This document shows positions 12,364 through 25,340 of a stretch of 64,000 bases of DNA, piece by piece. Numbering within the stretch: position 1 is the first letter of the stretch; every line of letters begins with the position of its first letter. The DNA lies in the NCBI RefSeq assembly GCF_964199755.1, contig NC_133900.1:18057201-18121200 (forward strand). Reading direction: 5' to 3'. Source of the DNA: Larus michahellis (taxonomy: Eukaryota; Chordata; Aves; Charadriiformes; Laridae). The translations under genes and the position numbers were made by a program. The notes under the pieces were generated by a model. That model saw only the letters and a list, made by a program, of their open reading frames with translations. It did no database searches and had not been told where the DNA came from.

Positions 12364-15300
12364 CTATAAGAAGAGAAAGAGATGTACAATGAAAAACAGT
12401 GCTTGACATTCATTATTTTCCTATTTATAGCTGAAGCATATCGTAGTACATAGCAAATTATTGCCTTCAGAGATGTAATTTATAATATTGTCAGTGATTC
12501 TAACTTTAACCTGTGCTTATCATTATTTCTTATCTTCATTTATGTTGTTGCTCTCACTGTTTTCCTTCTCATTTGCTGTATCTTTTGATATATTAGATGT
12601 CAGGCTCTTTGGGGCAGTAGCCCTATTTTGCTGAATGCCCTCTGCTATGAAATAAGTCCTCAACCAAATGTTTTCTAACACTGTAAAGAGAAAACAAGTA
12701 GATTCAGAATTAATTGTGGCCCCTGAAAGAGGTGAAATTAAGGGTCTCATCCTGCATTTATTGCAGGTGTTTCATTGTGTCGCTAAATATTTTGCGTGTA
12801 AAGAATGGTGTACTGGGGTACTTCTTTTGGTCAAAATAAAAGCAAAAGGAGTTTCATGTGTGTCACTGTCTTTGTAACTAGACATCCAAGGGTATAAAAT
12901 CTCACAATTTGAATCAAGTTAGCCATTCCTTAGTCCCCTGTCTCTACCATCATAAATATCAATATCTGATGTTATACTCCTTAAACATATGAGAAAAGCC
13001 TGGCTGGTTTAGGCCTAATATATTTGCCAAATGCCAAATATATTTATCTGTTCGCCTGCTTTTTTTTTTCTTCACTGAAAACACCAGATTGTATTTACTG
13101 AGCTGAGTCTCTTATGCCAATAAACAGCAGGCGTGCTGACACCCTACCACAGGTCACCAGGGATCTAGTTTCTTGAATGCATTTGAATATTCTGTTGGCT
13201 GATCAAAATACTGATGTTGTCAAAGGTAGAATATGGATGTGCACGTTCTGCAGCTCTTACTTATCATGGGATGTTTCACATGAAATGAGTAGCAGAGCAG
13301 AGTTAGTCATGTGAGAATCTCTCCTGCTTTCTCTCTCCGCTTCACTGCTTCTTGTCTCCATCTGTGAAAGCTATACACAGCCTTTGAACACCCAGAGTGA
13401 AGTGCTCAAATAATAAAAGATAAACTCTTAAATGAATGTGTGGAAACAACCAGCAAGTATGAAACCTTATTTTCATAAATCATAGGTATAAACGGAATAT
13501 ACTGGCTTTTTTAAAATTTTAATATATAGACAAATACTGTTATAAATTTATATTAATGAAAATCCTTTTTTAAAAAAATGGAAAGAGCATAAAAGGTATT
13601 ATAATTAAGTGTTTATTAGAATGCTGTAAGACAGTATAAAAAAAGTATCTACAAGTCATTACAAATTAAAATGGCACTTAGAGCGCATCTTCTCTTTATT
13701 TCTTTGTCTGTAACCTCATACTTTTGTTTGGCAGTTCAACATGCTGGAGAACTGGGTAGATGAGGAATTGTTTAGGCCAGAGGTTATAGTAAAAATACGT
13801 GGCATGGCAAGTTAGGAAGTATTTTTGGCGGGAGATGTAAAGGCTATTTGTAGGAGAAGGGGAAGATAGTACAACAGACAAAAAGGAAAAGAAGGATATC
13901 GAAGGAGTATTGACCAATTGTATTTGACCAATCATTTAAATTAATTTGGTTTGTTTACATGGTGTGTTGTTATTCTGATTTAAGTCAGTGTCTGAGAGTG
14001 TTTTGAGATAAAGAGCTAAGTTTTACTATGAAAATATTGAAACAGAAAACTCAAAAATCTGAAAATGTAAAATAGATATTTGACATTTCATGTTTTTCCA
14101 CATCCTTTTTTAAGCTAAAACTGTCTAACAGAACTAAAGTTCATGTCTCTGACATGGCACATATATACAGTTGTTATATATATATACAGCTTAAGCTCCT
14201 CCAAGAGTTTCCATACTTTATTTTTCGATAAAAATGATATTTTTTTTCTGTACTTAATGAGTTGGATAAAATTAAAACCCAGTTATGCAGCTTCTGAAAT
14301 TAGTAGGCCTAGACATACTTGCTTTCACACAGAGACACATAATGAAAGGCAAAAAATTTTCATATTGTGAATGAGATTCAACCTGTTATGTTTGATTGAA
14401 ATATATTTCAGTGACATTCACAACAAAATTTTCATAGTGCCAATTCAGTTTCATATTATTGACTATTATTAGTCATCATCACAAAGTAATTTAATGTACT
14501 TTTCTGTCAAATGATGGATATTCTTTTTTACGTATACTTTAGAATAAATATATGATTTTCAAGTAAGTGTGGAGGAGTTAATGTGAAATACTAAATATCA
14601 GGACTAAATAAACAGATAAGACTGTATTTGATTACTTTGTGAAGTTCAGTGTTTTGTTGGCATTTTACCTTTTTGTTTTTCATGTTTTCTTTTTTTTCAA
14701 TTTATTGGCCTATTTAACGTCCCTTAGTACTGAGCAGATTCTATTCAGAGTTCTAGAGCATAAACTGAACATCATTGTTTTCCCCTGATGTATCATCCTT
14801 ATAGGAAATATTACATCTTACACTTCTGTTGCTACACATGCAATATGTATTAATGAAGTCAGAAGCTTGACTAGCTACTTCCTGCTGGTGAGTTCATTTG
14901 TTTATTAAAAGCAGAAATTGTAGACTATCTATTAAGCAGTATAAATCTCTGTGATAAATATTATTAAGTAATATGAAATACAAGTTGAAGAAGGAGGAGG
15001 CGGGAGAAGCTCCAAAGAGATCTCGTTTCTTTCTGTGATTTGAATGTGGTATGAAGGAAACTCCTGATAACAAAGAAATGCAACTACGCTGGCTTTATAA
15101 ATCTGAATGTTATGCGTGAAGTAGATCATCTTTGCTTATTTTACACATGTAATTTTTTTTGTGTTGCTTGTGTTTTAGAGGTGAACCTCTAGTATGCTCT
15201 TTTATCCAAGTTATCCAAAAACATTACAGGAGAAAATGTAGTCTAAGCCTGATCTGGAAAATAAATTTGGAAAAGCATAGAAAGAGAAGAGTTATGGGCT

Positions 15301-18300
15301 AGACTAAAAGTTGGTGTCCCTGTACCTCAAATTACCAGTACTAGAAATTTGCATCATACATTCATAAAATTCAATTTTGTGACTCTTTCCACATCTTTCC
15401 ATTCGTTACTGACTTGTCTTATATCCAATAAGAATGTAATATAGCTTGTCTATGAGGAAGCTTATAAAAACAGTTTATGGTCATGGCTTCTGCAATAGTT
15501 TCATGAAAAGAATAATTGAATAATCCTTTTTTATTGAAATAAACTCTTGGTAAATAATGATAACTTTCTGGGTATTTTTAAAATTTCTGTAATTTAAAAA
15601 TTCATTATAAATTTGAAATACACCTTTTATTGTTTAGTATGTAAGTCTTTTTGAAATGAAATAGCACACTTGGAGCATGTTTTCTTTGAATTTTAATGTT
15701 TTTCCTATCTTACAAACAACGCATTCATTTTACAGGGTCGCGTTACTACTTTTGTTTTTTCCTCTTCCCTGTGACCCCCTCCCTCCTCTCACTGGCTGTC
15801 CGTAGTTGTTAAAAAAATAAAAAATCAGAACAGAGTAATCAAATGGCCTTATATAAACTTATTTGCAACAATTTTAAAATAAGCTCTTTTTCTGCTATTT
15901 TAATTTGGAAGTGAGCCTTCGTCCTTCTTAATTTAATTCCATAAACTCTCGGTTGCACTAAAGGTTTGTCGTAATAGGTTTTTAAATACCATTGTCAGGA
16001 TGCTCTGTGGCAATCTGGTTGTGATTCTTAATGGCATCCAGCTGGGTAGGAATAGTTGCATCAAGATGTCCACCAAAATTAAAGAATCTTTTTAGCTTGG
16101 AAGTAAAAATCCAGTATTAATTGTTTGAGTGACTCTCATCTGCATTCCATTTTTCTTTATGCAGTTTGTTGAAGGCTGTCTCCAAAAAAGCCGTAGGCAA
16201 AGTAAGTGTGCTGGCTTGGAGCTTGAGGACGTCAAAGAGATACGTATCATGGAAAAAATGTCAGAGAGAGAAGAAACACGTTTTAAATTCTCATTGAATT
16301 GTAATTCTTACAACAACAAAGAAAATTCTGTCCTTGGTTTATTCCTGATAAATTGACAAGAGCAAGGAAAAACAGTACTTTGAGGTATCTCTTACTCTCC
16401 CTTCACTACTTCTGTGTTTGCCTGCTCTTAGTGACCCACTTGCTTCTATGTATGATAGGTCTTTCGCCATAGTATTAACAGATTGGCAGCATTACAATTC
16501 TATATCAGAGCTTCTTTATGGTTTAGGCAAGAGATTGGGAAGGGGCCATCTGAGCTCACACATGGTTATATCCACTTTTCAAACAGCCTAGTGTGGTGAA
16601 AAGACAAAAGAAGAGTACAGTTACACGCCCTTCGAGGATATTCAGTTAAAAAACATCCCTATCTACAGAAAGAGGATTATACAATCCACATTTTTTAATT
16701 GTGGAGAGATGAACAGTTTATTGGTTCATTAACTCAAATTAGTATTTTATCCCAGGATTTTCCAGATTTCTAAATTGAAATCGGTTAAATATGGAATATG
16801 AACATGTCCCTACATTCAGAACAGAAGGACAGGAATTAGTGAGCACACTGAATATTTTGCGAGGAGGTTTACACGTCCATACTGGACCATAGATTTGATG
16901 ATTGTTTATAAAATGTGATTAACAATATCAGATTCAGAGAGGCTGCTGTAACACGAGGTTAATCCTCATTTTCACTTTTGATGGGATTTGATAATTGATG
17001 ATTGTTGTTTTCCTTTTCTGATGGTACAGATGAGACTTTCATCAGCTTAGATGGGCAAATCATGATAAATATCATTGCTGTGTGTGCAGTAAAACTGTTT
17101 TTTATATTGGTAAAAGTGCAGATTTAATTTTCATCAAACGCACAGCTGCAAGCATCCTATGATTCATGATAAAATACTTGTTAAGAGCAAAGAGATGATA
17201 AATATCAGGAATCTCTCCAGTTACACAAATAAAATGTCATGTTCAGATTTGACATGGAACAATAGTGAAATCCTGAAAAATTATGCATGAGCATATTGTA
17301 AAACAATGCACTGTTCTTTTTTATTGAAATATCATTCATGGACAGCGAGTGTATGTGGATTTGGAGGTGCTGTATAGAAATGTTAGTAATTTTTTTACTA
17401 GATAATTCTTTAAAATGCAGCTGAAAGTGCAAGAAGACATCCTTTGGTAGTGCAAACTGGATTTTCTGTCACTTGGTACAGGTTGAGTTCCTGAAATAAA
17501 AGACTATCATATACAAAAGAATAGATCTGCTCAGCTATGGATGACTTTTAAGTATACTTACTAACTTTATTTTTAGTCATTTCATCTTCAGTATTGTGTT
17601 TTTTCGTTGCTGAGCTCTTTGTCTGTTACTCTGGTCCTGGTTTTTCACATGTTGAAAATCCTTTGGGCTGTGATTTTAAGAGACTTGCAGAATTAAACAC
17701 CTGTTCTGTGAAGCAAACCGAGAAAAAAGCATTAATCACCACCTTGCTTCCTTAAAACTCACTCCTAATGACTTTAGAAAGAAAGATTTTGAAGACTTTT
17801 CCTTTTTGAATTTTCCCCTGTTATTAGACCATCAAATAAATTTTTCTCATCTTTTTTTCAGAATTGTTGTAACCTTTAAGCACTGTCTTTTCCTACTTCG
17901 AGTATTTTCCTTTTCGTTGCTATTCGTAGATTTCATTTTGATTTTCATTCAAACTTAAATGCCATTCTTTCTTTCTATGCACCCAATAAGACTTTGATCA
18001 GTACTTACTGTGTCATCTTAAAACATCTCTGTTTATTTTTTCTGCTACTTTTTCAACACAAAGTAAAATTCCTTTCTCCCTCTCCAATCTGATTTTTTTT
18101 TTCCTTTGAGTTCACAAGCTACACTGAATAAACTGCTTTGACTTTCAAATGCCACACTTTCATTTTCTTTCCTAGCGTATTCATTTGCTTGGGACAGCTT
18201 TGAGATCAGTACATTCTGCTAAGGACCAAAGGCAAATTTGAACATATGGTAACACTCCTAAACTATGAAGATAATTCACTAACCTACTGTTTTTCTGTTT

Positions 18301-20150
18301 TTACCAAGATCACTTGTATTTCTCATTTATTTTTATTATATGCACTTGTTAAGAAGCGACAGTTTACAAATGTACCGATATCTGAATCAAATTACATTAT
18401 TTTCTCATGAGTATAAACATACAGTTCATTGTCCTGTATTGAAGTCTAATGTAAATTTTCCTCCATGTTTGCCCAATATTTTAGAATGAGCTAAAATACT
18501 TACAGCCTAAAAATGGAGAAAGCTATTGAGCCATTATCGTTAACTGTGTTTTTTATTCAGTGAGTCATCGAATCTGAAACAAGGATATGTAGCTTGAACA
18601 ACTAATAAGCTCCCCCATAAAAATGGACACAATATTGGGTTGAAGGCTTATTTTAAATAGTCATCAACGTTTTCTTTCTCTCTTCATGAAAAACCCATAT
18701 CTTCTTAATTCAGCACAGAAAAGTTTATTGTTTGTTATATTAAAAAAAAAGAAAAAGCACCTTTGTTTCAGAGCAGTTGTTTTTATAATACAATAGCTTT
18801 ATATATGACTGCAAATATTTTCCATAAAACAAAAATGTATTTTAATAATAGACGTCTGATCACACACAGACTGATGTAGGAGACAAAAGACTTTGATCTT
18901 TGAAGTGAAGAATAACAATACAAATCTCACATTCAATAAAAAACATTCTTGATTTGAAGAGTGAACAAATCGAATCCATGATAAACAGCTTACTAAGTAA
19001 AGAGAAGAAATGACTTTTCTGAAATTATGTTTAGAATTTAAAACAATGGCACAGGTAAAAACTCACCTTTTTTTACATTGCTGGAACATTAAAAAAACCT
19101 ACCATTACATTAACTGGCATTCATTTCTCTTTTAGGCAGCATACATACTAGATGCTGAGTAAATGAATGTTTATTATTTTGCTTGCTACATTATATGTGA
19201 TTTTATGCTTGTCATGGACACAGCCAGTAAAAAAAGGGTACAGAACACAACGGTCCTGTATATAAATAGCATACTACACCAGCTGATAATGGCAAATAAT
19301 ATATTGATAAACACACAGGTTCTGAGCATATTTATTAAAATGGATACCTTATAATTAAATTTAATAGGTATGCCATTTTCAGTGTTTAAAGTAGAGAGTG
19401 ACATTACAGACAGTAAGATAAAGTATATAAGAAATGTACAATTTCTATAAATTATGTTCCCAAGACTGCGTTTTGAAAGAGGCATAGTGGAAAATAAAGA
19501 CGAAGAGATCTTAGTCATGATGAATTATTCATATTGTAGCAACAGGACAGCATTTATTCTCAGTAATGCATTTGTACCTCTGGAGAGCTGAGATGCATCA
19601 AAACTTGTTTATTGTTCATTTATGATCCCAAAAAATAAGAAATATTCTATTGTCATGATTTTGGAAATTATCAAAATTTCTTCCTAGAAGATGAAGGGGA
19701 TGTTTGCGGTAAGGAATTCCACTGAAAAAGATAAGGCTTATGACAAAACGAAATACTAATCATGACCTACTTCTGTCTGGAGCTATTAAAATTAAGTGTC
19801 TCTGTTCTGAATACAAGTATATATAGTGTTGCTCTACTTCTCTGAGTAAGAATAACTATCTATTTATGTTTTTCTTTAATTCGGTGTAGACTAAAAATAA
19901 ATACTGAAATATTTTACCACTGGAATTTCTGTGAAATGTGGCATAATTTTGAGATCAGGCCTGCTGAAATCAGCCCGGGTATACTCATTAAGACTACTTA
20001 TCACCAACAAGAAAATGAAGCAAGGCAAGTAGATTTTCAGAGCTACGCAACACCTGTGAACCTCCACCGTAACCAACAGCAGATGTTGGATTAAGAGCTG
20101 CGAATATGAGTAAGAAATAACTCTGTGGTGTTTTTTACTTTTGAGCTGCT
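12364..20150. other. Long non-coding stretch
   Basis: No supported gene. A segment near 12595-12650 ('ggctctttggggcag' followed by a pyrimidine-rich stretch) resembles an old amniote interspersed repeat tail, but is too short to name. A possible 37-nt micro-exon lies at 16165-16201. The rest is AT-rich with scattered homopolymer runs. Confidence 0.6.
16165..16201 (+). other. Possible micro-exon (37 nt)
   Basis: An acceptor with a good pyrimidine tract ('tttttctttatgcag', ending 16164) and a perfect 'gtaagt' donor (16202-16207) bracket 37 bases. One frame through it is open. Both splice sites score well by eye, but decoy pairs of this kind are common in introns and no partner exon is established. 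Confidence 0.2.
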
Positions 20151-20159
20151 TTAGTGACT

Positions 20160-20403
20160 TGAAGGGTCACTGCTCTCTGCGGCTGCCTCCCTCGGCTGGT
20201 GACAGGGTACTTCATGGAGGAAGGCCTTCAGAGGAGCTGTCTGCCGCTTTCACCGAGAAAAGGAAGATTACCCTCCCTTGCAGAGGAGTCATCTGATTCC
20301 AGGAATCCACAGTCCATACAGTCTGCTCACCATCTTCCCTCCCAAAATCTCCCTCCTTGACTGTCGCCTGGACTGTGCTTGTGAGATGTCACATTTCGGT
20401 TGG
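20160..20403 (+). promoter_or_regulatory. GC-rich patch ending in a strong splice donor (possible first exon)
   Basis: This patch is richer in G+C than its flanks and contains several CpGs, for example in 20178-20200, 20248-20258 and 20396-20398. It ends at a near-perfect donor, 'ttgg' followed by 'gtaagta' (20404-20410). An ATG at 20385 would give a six-codon coding start (MSHFGW) before the donor. That pattern suits a 5' exon of a plus-strand transcript or lncRNA. There is no clear TATA box or CpG island of normal size, and no downstream exon is proven to join it. Confidence 0.25.
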
Positions 20404-20410
20404 GTAAGTA

Positions 20411-23400
20411 ATTGGCTTATAGCCCTAAACAAAGAGAGTTGTCAAAGTACTGAGATGACGGGCTTGTGGTTGTTTTCTCCCTCCCATCCCATCAAGATGT
20501 ATCTTGTAGTACATCAAATGTGTGTAGAGTCTTGACACCCTAGAAAAGTGAAAGTTGCTAGCAAAAGCGTTAGAGAAATGTCTTTCATATACGTGAATAA
20601 TTTGGCATGATTGACACGGCAAGGAGGATTGAATGGTTGCTACCTGTAAATGCAAACAGGGTTACTCACTGAGAAAGGGAAAGAACTAAATAAAAATACT
20701 ATAAAAAGATGAAGAGTTGTAACCTGGTCATGAATAAAAATAACTAAATTAGAAGGCCCTTAATGTCTTGCTAAAGCTTCCTAGCAAGTAAATGCTGTCT
20801 TTCAGTGGAAATACAGGAAACAGAAGTCAAATAATCAGAAGCTTCTAAGACAGGGATCAATAATTTTATGAAGGCAATTTTGTGACATGGGTGTCTGATG
20901 TGACAGAATAACTTAGGAAATCCATTTCTGTTCAACAAAGCCCATATTGGCTTTTTTTATTGGCTCTATAAAATATAGCTTGCTTTAAACAAAGAACAAA
21001 TCAATAACACTGGACAACACTGATCAGTAATAAGGGAGTTTATTAGGTTAAGTATTGCAGCTTACTATGAGCTGAAAATCAGATTTTTTTCAAGGCAAAT
21101 TTTGAAAAGAAATTGACAGTCATTTAGAAAGATTTGAACAAGATATCGGTTTCGAAACATCCTCTTCTCATCTAGTGCTCTGACTTTCTTTGATTTCAAC
21201 TGAGGCTAATTACCTCTATTATTATTATCGTGAGCTATTAAAAATAAGATCTTGAATAGCCATCCTATGCATGAAAGTTTTGAGTGATGTGAAGACTATT
21301 GCAATGCTTTGCTACAGCGTGTATACATGCTTCAGTTTCTCTGCTCTCCATGCTGTTAAATTTGAATGAATTAACCTCCACCCTGGATTTAGCAGTGAAG
21401 AAACAGTTTTCCAAGGCAGTGTAAAGTCTTAGAACTGGAGATAAGGACCTCGAGTTAGAAGGAAGCTTGGTGGACAGAAGCAACGAAAGTCCAAGAAGGG
21501 AAGTGTGGGTTTTAGTTCCTCGTGGATGCAGCAAAACCATGTTTTACAGAACTGAAGATCATTTAGCTGAGGGCTTCTATGGGACTTGACATGACTCTGT
21601 CCATCTCCACCTTGCAGCATGTGTTAGCACCACTACTTGTGTGACTGCAGAGTAAGCTAGCATGGGAAGGTGATCCAGCTGAGAACAAGCTTGGGCTGGG
21701 GGTTTCTTGGTGGGATGGGGGGGAAAGTGCTTCTGTTGGTGGGGTGAGATGGCAGTTTTCATTTAGAAAGAGCTCTCTGAGCTGTCGTCCTCTGAAGTCA
21801 CAGGGGCATTTGTGGTGACAAAAAGGTGATGCATAGTTGAGGGTCCTGCATCAGCTGGATAGACTAAAATCTCTCTAAATTGCTATGAAAAAAATACAAT
21901 GAGAAAAAGCTGCAGCAGGATAAGTGTTAGTTCCTGTCCCTCTCTCTGGTACAAACAGAATTGGATTGAGTCTGCTGCACGGTAACTGACAAGTACTGGG
22001 TCCCTCATTACAGTTTACTTTTGGTCACATATACTTCTATTCAAAGTCCTCCTTGGGAACCAAGTATATTTCAGCTCATACTGGGACTGCATTGTGTTCT
22101 GATCATCTGAATTGGCAAGAGCAAAGGAAGCTGTTAAAAAGCTTTAGTGAAACTTGATAGTATGTGGATTGGAAGTTGTCAGTGGGATGTAAGCAGCAAA
22201 ACCATTACCAAATTGGCATCAAAATCATGAAACAGAAAATGTTAAGTTTGGAAGCTCTTTGAATTACTATATTTTTATAATTCAAAAAAAATCAGTGCTG
22301 ACACCACCAAGAATTCTGAATTCCTAATTAAAAAAAACCCTCATTATTCTGCTTCATCTTTATCAAGCCCTAATTTCAGGAAAATTGCCCTGTTGCATGA
22401 AATCTTCATAGCCATTTCAACATCAATGCAGAAAATCTTTTTCAATACATATAATATGCAGAAATCATACATTGACCATGTAATAGGAAAGCAAGTGAGG
22501 TAATTTTTAAAGTGTTTATCAGTCATAAAGTTGAAAAATTCCAGGAAAAGAATGGAAGAGACAGCTGCATCAGGATTAAATTAGAGTAAGATTTCTCTCA
22601 GAATTTGACCAAAATGCAATTGGTAGATTTTTGGGGTGTTTTTTCTTTCAGACAATGCCCAAGACATCATTGAACATGGGGCAAGAGAACAGGAAAAGTT
22701 GAAGAGTAATTTAGTGCTGTACTCAAAGAGGGTTCTTAATGGACTAGAAGGATACTGAAAATTTTGTCCAAAATCCATAAATTGACATAAGAGCAGAGAC
22801 TGGAAATATTTTGACATATAACTTCACACACACACACAAAAAAAATGATGGAGGAACTCATTATCTCAGCTTTTCTCTTATGATAGCATTAAGGTCGGAA
22901 TATTAAACAGGGAATGCTTAAATGCACAGTCTTACTGATTAAATTAGATCAAGAAGAATGGCAGACATAAGAATACGATTGCAAGAAAGCAATCGATGTG
23001 TCCAAACCATAGGCAAACCTGTAAAAAAAAAAGTGAACCAACTTTACCAAAAAAAAGTGATTAGAAAAAAAGCTGGGAAGGGATGTAAGTAGTGATGGCA
23101 TATATTGTCAAGAACTAAGCATTGTTTCTTTGGAAATCAGTGCCAAAAACATGTCACGTGGACTCGTATCCTAAGGATATCTCAAATCAATTAAATGAAG
23201 AAAACAATGTTGTATAATTGTGCATCTGAATGTGCTGAAGGAAACTGTGTAAATGTTGTTCTTATATACAAAATACAAAGAACAACTTCTCTCAAAAAGG
23301 ACATAAATGACTACACCCCACACACCCCCCAATTATGAAGCATGGAAGTTCATCTCTGGCCTACTGTTAGGTGTGTGTTCTGAAACTATCTGAGCTTAGT

Positions 23401-24545
23401 GATAAGAAGACTCTCAGATCTAAAATCTTGAAATCTTTAATGTCACAAAAGCATTTAACATCAGAAAAGAGTAAATGGTAGATAAGAAGTGTTTGGCACA
23501 TGGACAAAAGACAAGCAAAAAAAGTGGTCTGAAATACATTGTTCTTAGACAGGAGATGTTTGAAAAATGAAAATAAGAATTTAGAAACCCAAAACCTAAT
23601 GATTTTTTCCTGGGAAAAACATCTTTTGTTTGAAAAAAATCACTCTTAGCGAAGGAAATTATTCTCTATTTAGTACAAATAGGCAGGGATGGAGTAAGCT
23701 TTGTGTTCTTCCACAGTCTCGCTTCTGCAACATAGCATTCTCACAATAGCATCGCTTTCAAATGCTATTGGTATTTTTGAGGCTACTGTCATCTCACTGA
23801 GGCTGTCATACTTCTGTGCCCCTAGGAACTTCTGTACCCAGTGGAAATGAGCATCAAAATGATTTTGACTAAGGGTTCTAGAAAACGTTTCATGTTAAAT
23901 CTGAATTGTGCTTACATTTTAATGTGTAGTTTGGTCTCTTTCCGTGCTGGTCAATTTTAGTTTACTAAATAAGAAAAAATATTAAATGAGACTGGGAATA
24001 CTAGTTTTCCTTCACTTTGATTCTCAGAGTATCTCAACCAGTTTCAGAAATTTTTGTCTAATGAACAAAACCAAGGATTGCCTAAAAGATGAATCTGAAG
24101 GAAAGCCATGTAGGTAGATAGTTCCCTGTGATTCTAAATCAAGTTCTGTGGTTTGGCTTTCCAAAGCCATTTAAAGCATAAGTAGCAATCATAGAAACCA
24201 CAGTATGGAAATAAGCTGTTTAATTTGAAATCCTAAAGTAGATGATCTTCTAACAGTTGAAATAATATCAAAGTATTCCTGTAGTAAATCTGCAAAACAT
24301 TTTCAGTTGTGTGAAATTTTATATTTACAGTTTTGTTGGGTTCCTGATTGTTTCTCCATCTGTTTTCTGTGGTTTTACTTGATTTCAATGAAAAGTGAAT
24401 AAGACTGTGAAAACCTGTGAAATATTATTCTTCCACAGTTGACGTTTGGAGAATTTCAAACACTAATGTGATTATCCGATAGTTTCCACATTACTATTGT
24501 CATCCGTGATTTCTCAGAGCCCCAGTCTGTTCTCAGACATCTTAC
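20411..24545. other. Non-coding stretch
   Basis: Contains a short CA-type microsatellite followed by an A-run near 22827-22845, and a G-rich patch at 21693-21723 whose tracts almost meet the G-quadruplex rule (one loop is 9 bases). Open frames on the minus strand at 21265-21620 and 22344-22526 have no convincing splice sites. No gene is supported. Confidence 0.6.
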
Positions 24546-24639
24546 CCTTGTTAGCTGTAGGGTTTTGCAGAAATCAATCTTGTGGCCGAATATCCGACGC
24601 CCCATTTGAATGCCTAACTTAAACTGAGAGGCAGCTGTT
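24546..24639 (-). CDS. Internal coding exon of an unidentified minus-strand gene
   Basis: On the minus strand, a strong pyrimidine tract and acceptor ('tttctcttttcctag', 24640-24654) and a strong donor ('gtaaga', 24540-24545) enclose 94 bases. Two of the three frames contain stops. The open one begins with one leftover base and ends on a codon boundary, encoding 31 residues that include QFKLGIQMGRRIFGHK and DFCKTLQLTR. Three CpGs fall within about 15 bases (24586-24600), unusual in this CpG-poor region and consistent with codon constraint. I do not recognise the protein; the peptide is basic and probably from a folded domain. The next exon on this strand should start in phase 0, so the 12 kb candidate cannot follow it directly. 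Chance or a decayed exon remains possible. Confidence 0.55.
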
Positions 24640-25317
24640 CTAGGAAAAGAGAAATACATGAAACTTGATGTCTTCAGAGGACATAGAACATCTAGGGCAT
24701 ATCTGAGTATTTATCAAGCTTGATTTTTGAGAAATACTTAGTAATTATTTTACATGATGGAACTTCTTTATATTTTGTATTTTTTTAAAAAAACCAAGGT
24801 GAATTATTTATGTATTTAAGACGTGGTTGCCGTTAAATCATAAAATTTGAATTTCATGTTGCAATACAGTTTAGGATAAATTTGGTTATCCTACCGTGAC
24901 TCTTTAGGCGTAGTGCTTGGGCCAAACACTACCTATAAAGCTCCAATGGGCACCTTCATGGCCCAGTGCTGCCTGTGGTAGCTGCTGTAGTTTGGGGAGG
25001 GAAGGGTCAGAGGTCTAATGTCGAACCACCCAGTAGCAACAGAGTCATAGGTGGTAGGAGAAGAAGGAAGGGAAGCCAAAGAAAATGAAACTGCAAAATT
25101 GCTGTCACATGTGGTGTACAGGAACAGGGATTCTGTGAAATAGCCCAGTATCAGTACTGGAGATATACCCCTTGGAGATGTATACATAGACTGTGCAGCT
25201 ATGTCTAATTTTCTCCCAGTCTAACTCCCTTAAAAGTAAAAAAGCCCAAATAAACAAGCTCTGTCATTGGTAGTGGTTATATACTAATACCAATATTCAT
25301 CTATATACCAATATATA

Positions 25318-25340
25318 CTGTTATATTCATAATATAACAG
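25318..25340. repeat. Perfect 10-bp hairpin, 3-base loop
   Basis: Arms 25318-25327 and 25331-25340 are exact reverse complements around 'cat'. The arms are mostly A/T, so chance formation in this TA-rich patch (25278-25340) is plausible. Confidence 0.55.

Noticed and set aside
12590..12650. Segment resembling the tail of an ancient amniote SINE/LINE
   Set aside because: Only about 60 bases with partial resemblance from memory; a repeat-library search is needed to name it.
14932..15075. Minus-strand frame after a 'ctttgttatcag' acceptor with a Pro-rich segment
   Set aside because: Short, runs into AT-rich hydrophobic sequence and a stop; no donor or family.
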